Below, piece by piece: positions 3,832 to 7,234 of a DNA stretch of 7,234 nucleotides; the first letter of the stretch is position 1; every line of letters starts with the position of its first letter. The stretch covers positions 1-7,234 of the forward strand of contig JAFDGP010000127.1 in assembly GCA_019309245.1 (NCBI GenBank), written 5' to 3'. The DNA is from Deltaproteobacteria bacterium. Lineage in GTDB: Bacteria > Desulfobacterota > Desulfobacteria > Desulfobacterales > C00003060. The notes below the pieces were generated by a model. That model saw nothing but the letters and a program-made list of their open reading frames with translations. It ran no database searches and had not been told where the DNA came from. The position numbers and the translations under genes are program-made.

Positions 3832-5709
3832 ATGATTCTTATTCTGGAAGATGATATCACCCCGGAGCAGAAGAACCGCATTCTGAGCGTGCTTCGTCAA
3901 GGCGGGTGTATTATCCGCGAGATTTCGGAAGCTGGCCAGTGTGTCATTGGCGCTACAGGAAGCGCCGGTCACGACATCGGCTATTTTGAAAACTTGCCCG
4001 GTGTGGCGAAGGTCGTGCCCATCTCCACGTCGTTCAAGCTGGTGAGCCGCCAGATGCATCCGCACAATACCGTGGTTAAGGTAGGCGATGTGGCGGTAGG
4101 CGATGAACGCATCGTGGTCGTGGCCGGACCCTGTGCGGTTGAAAGCAGGGAGCAGGCCTTAACCATTGCTCGGGCGGTCAGACGTTATGGGGCGGTCTTG
4201 TTTCGTGGCGGCGCATTTAAGCCCCGGACGTCTCCTTATTCCTTTCAGGGCCTGGGAGAAGAGGGGTTGAAGATTCTCGCTCAGGTCCGCGAGGAGGTCG
4301 GGCTTCCGGTGGTTACGGAAATTACCTCGCCGGCCCAGGCGGATGTGATGGTCAAGTATGTGGACGTGGTACAGGTGGGTGCGCGGAATATGCAAAACTT
4401 TGAGTTGCTCAAATGTGTCGGACGGTTGGGCAAACCCGTTGTGTTAAAGCGCGGTCTTTCGGCGACCATTGAAGAATGGCTCATGTCCGCAGAATATATC
4501 CTTTCGGAAGGAAACGACAACGTGATTTTGTGTGAACGCGGGATACGCACCTTTGAGCCCTATACCCGAAACACCCTGGACCTTTCCGCCATTCCGGTGA
4601 TCAAGGCCCTGACGCATCTGCCTGTGATCATTGATCCGAGCCATGCCACCGGCATGCGTGAAAAGGTCAGTCCCATGGCGCGGGCGGCAGTGGCCGCGGG
4701 TGCAGACGGTTTGATGATTGAGGTCCATCATGATCCGGACCATGCCTTGTCCGATGGGGCGCAAAGTCTTTATCCAAAACAGTTCGGCCGCTTGATGAGA
4801 AATATTTACGTGATCGCGCCGGTGGTGGGCAAGCAAGTGGATTTCGGGTATCTGGACAAGGCCAGCGCCGTGGATCATTTGAAACAGGTCGGTGGCGAGG
4901 GGGCCAGAAAGGCCGGTTTTCTGGGAGAGATGGGAACATTCAGCCACAAGGCGTGCACGCAGTATTTTGGAGATAAGGTGGTTCCGGTGCCCATGGGGTC
5001 ATTCCGGGAGATCTTTGAGTCCATGAGCCAGGGTCGGACCACATTCGGAGTGATTCCGCTGGAAAACTCCCTGGCAGGCAGTATCCACCAGAACTATGAC
5101 TTGCTTCTGGAATACGACTTCACAATTATCGGAGAGATTACCTTAAGAATCATTCATCACCTGGTAGGCCTTCCGGGGGCCAGGACGGAATCCGTCAAGC
5201 GGGTCTTTTCCCATCCTCAGGGATTTCAGCAGTGCCGGGAGTTCTTGAATCGGCATCCGGATTGGGACTTGGTGTCGACCAAGGATACGGCTGCGGCCGT
5301 TAAGGCCGTCAAGGAAAAGGCAGACCCCGCCGATGCGGCCATCGCAGGAAAAGAGGCTGCTGAACTCTACGAAATGGAAATCATCGAAGAAGGGATTGAG
5401 ACCAATCCCAGGAACTTCACCCGGTTTGTGGTGATCGGGACCCAGCCCTTGGAAAACGGGCCCCGGTGTAAGTCGTCTCTCGTCTATTCCGCGGGCAATC
5501 GTCCCGGGGCGCTGTTTGAGACCTTGAAGATCTTCGCAGAAAACGGCATCAACCTGGTCAAGCTCGAATCCCGGCCGATTCATGGAAAACCCTGGGAATA
5601 TATGTTCTACGTGGACGTGGAGGCAGACGTGGAATCAGACGCCTTTCAGCCCGTGCTACAGGCCCTGGAGGAAAAGACGGATTTCTTGAGGGTGCTGGGC
5701 AGCTATTAA
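3832..5709 (+). CDS. aroF-pheA: Fused DAHP synthase (type I-beta) - prephenate dehydratase with ACT domain
   Basis: This continuous 625-residue protein joins two enzymes. Residues 1-75 resemble the ferredoxin-like N-terminal regulatory domain of Thermotoga-type DAHP synthase. Residues 80-330 are the TIM-barrel catalytic domain condensing PEP and erythrose-4-phosphate: AGPCAVE (98-104, metal-ligand Cys101), GGAFKPRTSPYSFQG (126-140), VGAR (182-185), LKRG (205-208), CERGIRTFE (234-242), DPSHATG (268-274, His271), IEVH (296-299) and LSDG (306-309). After a short linker (about 336-362), residues 363-535 are prephenate dehydratase: GTFSHKA (368-374), PLENSLAGS (409-417), SHPQ (460-463) and NFTRF (528-532). 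Residues 548-620 are an ACT domain with RPGAL and ESRP (579-582), the Phe-binding signature. No chorismate mutase domain is present. Both halves keep their key residues and are probably active. The frame shows no disruption, so I read it as a true fusion. ATG 3832 has a strong Shine-Dalgarno. It is probably controlled by the upstream Phe attenuator and by Phe feedback. Confidence 0.95.
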   Translation: MILILEDDITPEQKNRILSVLRQGGCIIREISEAGQCVIGATGSAGHDIGYFENLPGVAKVVPISTSFKLVSRQMHPHNTVVKVGDVAVGDERIVVVAGPCAVESREQALTIARAVRRYGAVLFRGGAFKPRTSPYSFQGLGEEGLKILAQVREEVGLPVVTEITSPAQADVMVKYVDVVQVGARNMQNFELLKCVGRLGKPVVLKRGLSATIEEWLMSAEYILSEGNDNVILCERGIRTFEPYTRNTLDLSAIPVIKALTHLPVIIDPSHATGMREKVSPMARAAVAAGADGLMIEVHHDPDHALSDGAQSLYPKQFGRLMRNIYVIAPVVGKQVDFGYLDKASAVDHLKQVGGEGARKAGFLGEMGTFSHKACTQYFGDKVVPVPMGSFREIFESMSQGRTTFGVIPLENSLAGSIHQNYDLLLEYDFTIIGEITLRIIHHLVGLPGARTESVKRVFSHPQGFQQCREFLNRHPDWDLVSTKDTAAAVKAVKEKADPADAAIAGKEAAELYEMEIIEEGIETNPRNFTRFVVIGTQPLENGPRCKSSLVYSAGNRPGALFETLKIFAENGINLVKLESRPIHGKPWEYMFYVDVEADVESDAFQPVLQALEEKTDFLRVLGSY

Positions 5710-6980
5710 TCAGGAACTGAAAACTGGTTTTTGTAGAAGTCCAATACAGAAGATTGTACTTCTTTCACATAGCAGTTTATTTTATCGTAGTTGTCCAGTA
5801 AAAGACACGTTATGTTTTTGTCTAAAAGTTGCCTATTAGAGAACTCCTTAAGAATCCTTGTTATTTCTTTCTGAGACATACCCTTTCTGTATGGACGATC
5901 CTCGGCTATCGCTACAAACAAATCTGCAATTGCTAAAATTCGTGCCCCTGTATCCAAAGCGGAAGCTGTGCAGTGAAAGGGATAACCAGAGCCATCCAGT
6001 TTTTCGTGGTGAAAAGCAGACCATTCTGAAATCTGTTCCAGACCTCCGATAGTATTCAATACCGAGTAAGTGAAATAGGTGTGTGACTTAATGATATAAA
6101 ATTCTTCTTTTGTGAGCTTTCCACGTTTCTCTAGGATGCTATTTTGAATTGCCAGTTTTCCGAGATCATGCAGGTTTCCCGCAATTTCCATGAGCTGGAC
6201 TTCTGTTTCAGTGAGCCCGAATATTTTGGAAAGCACAACACAACACGCAGCAACCCCGGCAGAGTGAGTTGCGGTGAAACGTGATCTGAAATCGATTATA
6301 TTCCGAAACAGTTCCGTTAGCGAAGTCATGCCGAGAAGATCCACATGCAATCTCTTATAAGGGCCTTGATGAAGGAGTAAAGAATATAGTCGGGGGTTGA
6401 CAAGGTCGAGCCAAAACTCTTCTCGATCAGCTGCATTGATAAAACAGTCCACTACGTCAGGATGAAAGCTATTCCCAGACATGGATTTGACCCTGGAAAC
6501 AAGTTCTTCCTCTTGATGCAATATATATCGATCTCGAATAACTAAGCGCTCAAGGTAGTCTGCAAGCAGAAGGATTTGAGATCTAAGAACAGTGGGATCA
6601 TCGATCGGTTGATCCCATTGTGTCCAGTCCCTATGATGGAATCTCACAATTTTTGCTGCTGGCTCCAGCCATGAGACTTTTTCGAGCAATGTTTCGCCGC
6701 GAATACAATGACCTTCAACATCTTCTACCTCTGATTCCTCAATAGTGGCTTGCCGAAGAGCCACCTTTTCCTCAACCGACAAAGCGCCTATGTCATGCAA
6801 GAGTGCCGCTATGAACAACTCCTCTATTGCAAGATCTTCCAGGCCTGCAATTTTACCTATCTGCCACGCAACAAAAGCTGTCCTTTGCTGATGTTGGGCA
6901 AGTTTTGGACTGGCCAAATCCATCGCGTCAGAAAGGGAAAGAAGTAAATTCCCTAGATTGACCGTTGGTTGCCTTCTCAA
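5706..6980 (-). CDS. Tandem HD-domain protein with C-terminal HD-GYP (probable cyclic-di-GMP phosphodiesterase)
   Basis: This 424-residue soluble protein has no visible signal peptide, membrane segment or receiver domain. The N-terminal HD domain (about 20-180) keeps a complete H...HD...H...HH...D pattern (H30, H62-D63, H91, H115-H116, D141) but reads HDIGAL and HHRDWTQWD, lacking Lys after HD and the GYP motif. The C-terminal domain (about 215-400) is canonical HD-GYP: H239, NLHDLGK (269-275), H300, HHEKLDGSGYP (324-334), D353 and DRPYRKG (361-367). HD-GYP domains of this type usually hydrolyse cyclic-di-GMP; activity here is inference. The start is TTG at 6980, supported by AGGAG (6988-6992 complement) seven bases upstream and an in-frame TAA shortly before it. 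It follows the bacteriohemerythrin gene by 62 bp and may be co-transcribed with it. The gene is visibly more AT-rich than the trp and aro genes. Its TAA overlaps the convergent fusion gene's TAA at TTAA. Confidence 0.9.
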   Translation of the reverse strand: MRRQPTVNLGNLLLSLSDAMDLASPKLAQHQQRTAFVAWQIGKIAGLEDLAIEELFIAALLHDIGALSVEEKVALRQATIEESEVEDVEGHCIRGETLLEKVSWLEPAAKIVRFHHRDWTQWDQPIDDPTVLRSQILLLADYLERLVIRDRYILHQEEELVSRVKSMSGNSFHPDVVDCFINAADREEFWLDLVNPRLYSLLLHQGPYKRLHVDLLGMTSLTELFRNIIDFRSRFTATHSAGVAACCVVLSKIFGLTETEVQLMEIAGNLHDLGKLAIQNSILEKRGKLTKEEFYIIKSHTYFTYSVLNTIGGLEQISEWSAFHHEKLDGSGYPFHCTASALDTGARILAIADLFVAIAEDRPYRKGMSQKEITRILKEFSNRQLLDKNITCLLLDNYDKINCYVKEVQSSVLDFYKNQFSVPD

Positions 6981-6987
6981 TACTTTT

Positions 6988-6992
6988 CTCCT
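6988..6992 (-). promoter_or_regulatory. Ribosome binding site that fixes a TTG start
   Basis: AGGAG on the minus strand lies seven bases before TTG at 6980. No ATG or GTG lies between the upstream in-frame TAA and this TTG, and the next ATG (residue 20) is close to the first HD-domain histidine. TTG is therefore the best start for the HD-GYP gene. Confidence 0.75.
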
Positions 6993-7042
6993 AAAGGGTT
7001 AAGGCGTTGCGTGGACTGATTGGAGTAATATCCTGGATTGTT

Positions 7043-7234
7043 CTACTGGTCAACGTTGGTTCTGGATATATATGGTACATAAGCCTGATCACTGGTAAGT
7101 ATGTGGTTTAACCACCACTCTTTTAGAAAGACAAAGAGATCCATGGTCATATCGCCCGAGATTTCTGAAAAATCACTTTTTAACTCATCCACCTTTTTTT
7201 TGTATCCATCATGTTGTGTCCTGTGTTCCTCAAG
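7043..7234 (-). CDS. Bacteriohemerythrin, C-terminal part, 5'-truncated by the window edge
   Basis: This 63-residue C-terminal fragment is open to the window edge and ends at TAG 7043-7045. It begins LEEHRTQHDGYKKKVDEL and continues to FLKEWWLNHILTSDQAYVPYI. HRTQH matches the HxxxH di-iron ligand pair near helix 3, and HILTSD matches the C-terminal HxxxxD ligand pair of hemerythrins, in the typical setting of a tryptophan-rich W(L/V)xxHI segment. The family reversibly binds O2 at a non-haem di-iron site and serves in oxygen sensing, delivery or detoxification. The N-terminal ligands (first His and the HxxxE pair) lie outside the window, so whether it is a stand-alone protein or the end of a larger sensor cannot be told. 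It is followed by the HD-GYP gene after 62 bp with no terminator seen between, suggesting one transcript. Confidence 0.85.
   Translation of the reverse strand, partial: LEEHRTQHDGYKKKVDELKSDFSEISGDMTMDLFVFLKEWWLNHILTSDQAYVPYISRTNVDQ

Noticed and set aside
4444..4947. Minus-strand frames inside the fusion gene, including this 167-codon one
   Set aside because: They are antisense shadows of the well-conserved DAHP synthase and prephenate dehydratase coding sequence.

Overview
The window reads as an amino-acid biosynthesis locus from a Gram-negative, probably anaerobic bacterium. Gene content and protein style suggest Desulfobacterota (the former Deltaproteobacteria), for example a sulfate reducer. 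That placement is inference: trpE-trpG-trpD order, a type I-beta DAHP synthase fused to prephenate dehydratase, and a bacteriohemerythrin beside an HD-GYP protein. No rRNA, tRNA, CRISPR array or mobile element was seen.

Left part (1-3035, minus strand): the start of a tryptophan operon, trpE-trpG-trpD, transcribed leftward and leaving the window inside trpD. TrpE and TrpG form anthranilate synthase and TrpD adds the phosphoribosyl group. trpG's ribosome binding site overlaps the trpE stop codon.

Centre (3036-3831): a 796-bp divergent control region, the most informative part of the window. Leftward it carries a sigma70-type promoter, a 20-residue leader peptide with three Trp codons (trpL), competing RNA hairpins and a terminator: a classical Trp attenuator. 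Rightward it carries a second promoter, a 27-residue leader peptide with six Phe codons (pheL), a 1:2 hairpin, a 10-bp antiterminator and a 13-bp terminator: a classical Phe attenuator. Each attenuator is followed by a second stem-loop before the structural gene. A 13-bp perfect inverted repeat lies between the two -35 boxes.

Right of centre (3832-5709, plus strand): one 625-residue protein joining DAHP synthase (first shikimate-pathway step, with a ferredoxin-like regulatory domain at its N-terminus) to prephenate dehydratase with a C-terminal ACT domain (committed Phe step). There is no chorismate mutase domain. Entry into the aromatic pathway and exit to Phe are therefore on one chain, under a Phe-responsive leader, back to back with the Trp branch under a Trp-responsive leader.

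Right end (5706-7234, minus strand): an unrelated, visibly more AT-rich signalling pair, the C-terminus of a bacteriohemerythrin (O2-binding di-iron protein) followed by a protein with two HD domains, the second a canonical HD-GYP domain (cyclic-di-GMP phosphodiesterase type). This gene converges on the fusion gene, and the two TAA stop codons share a palindromic TTAA.
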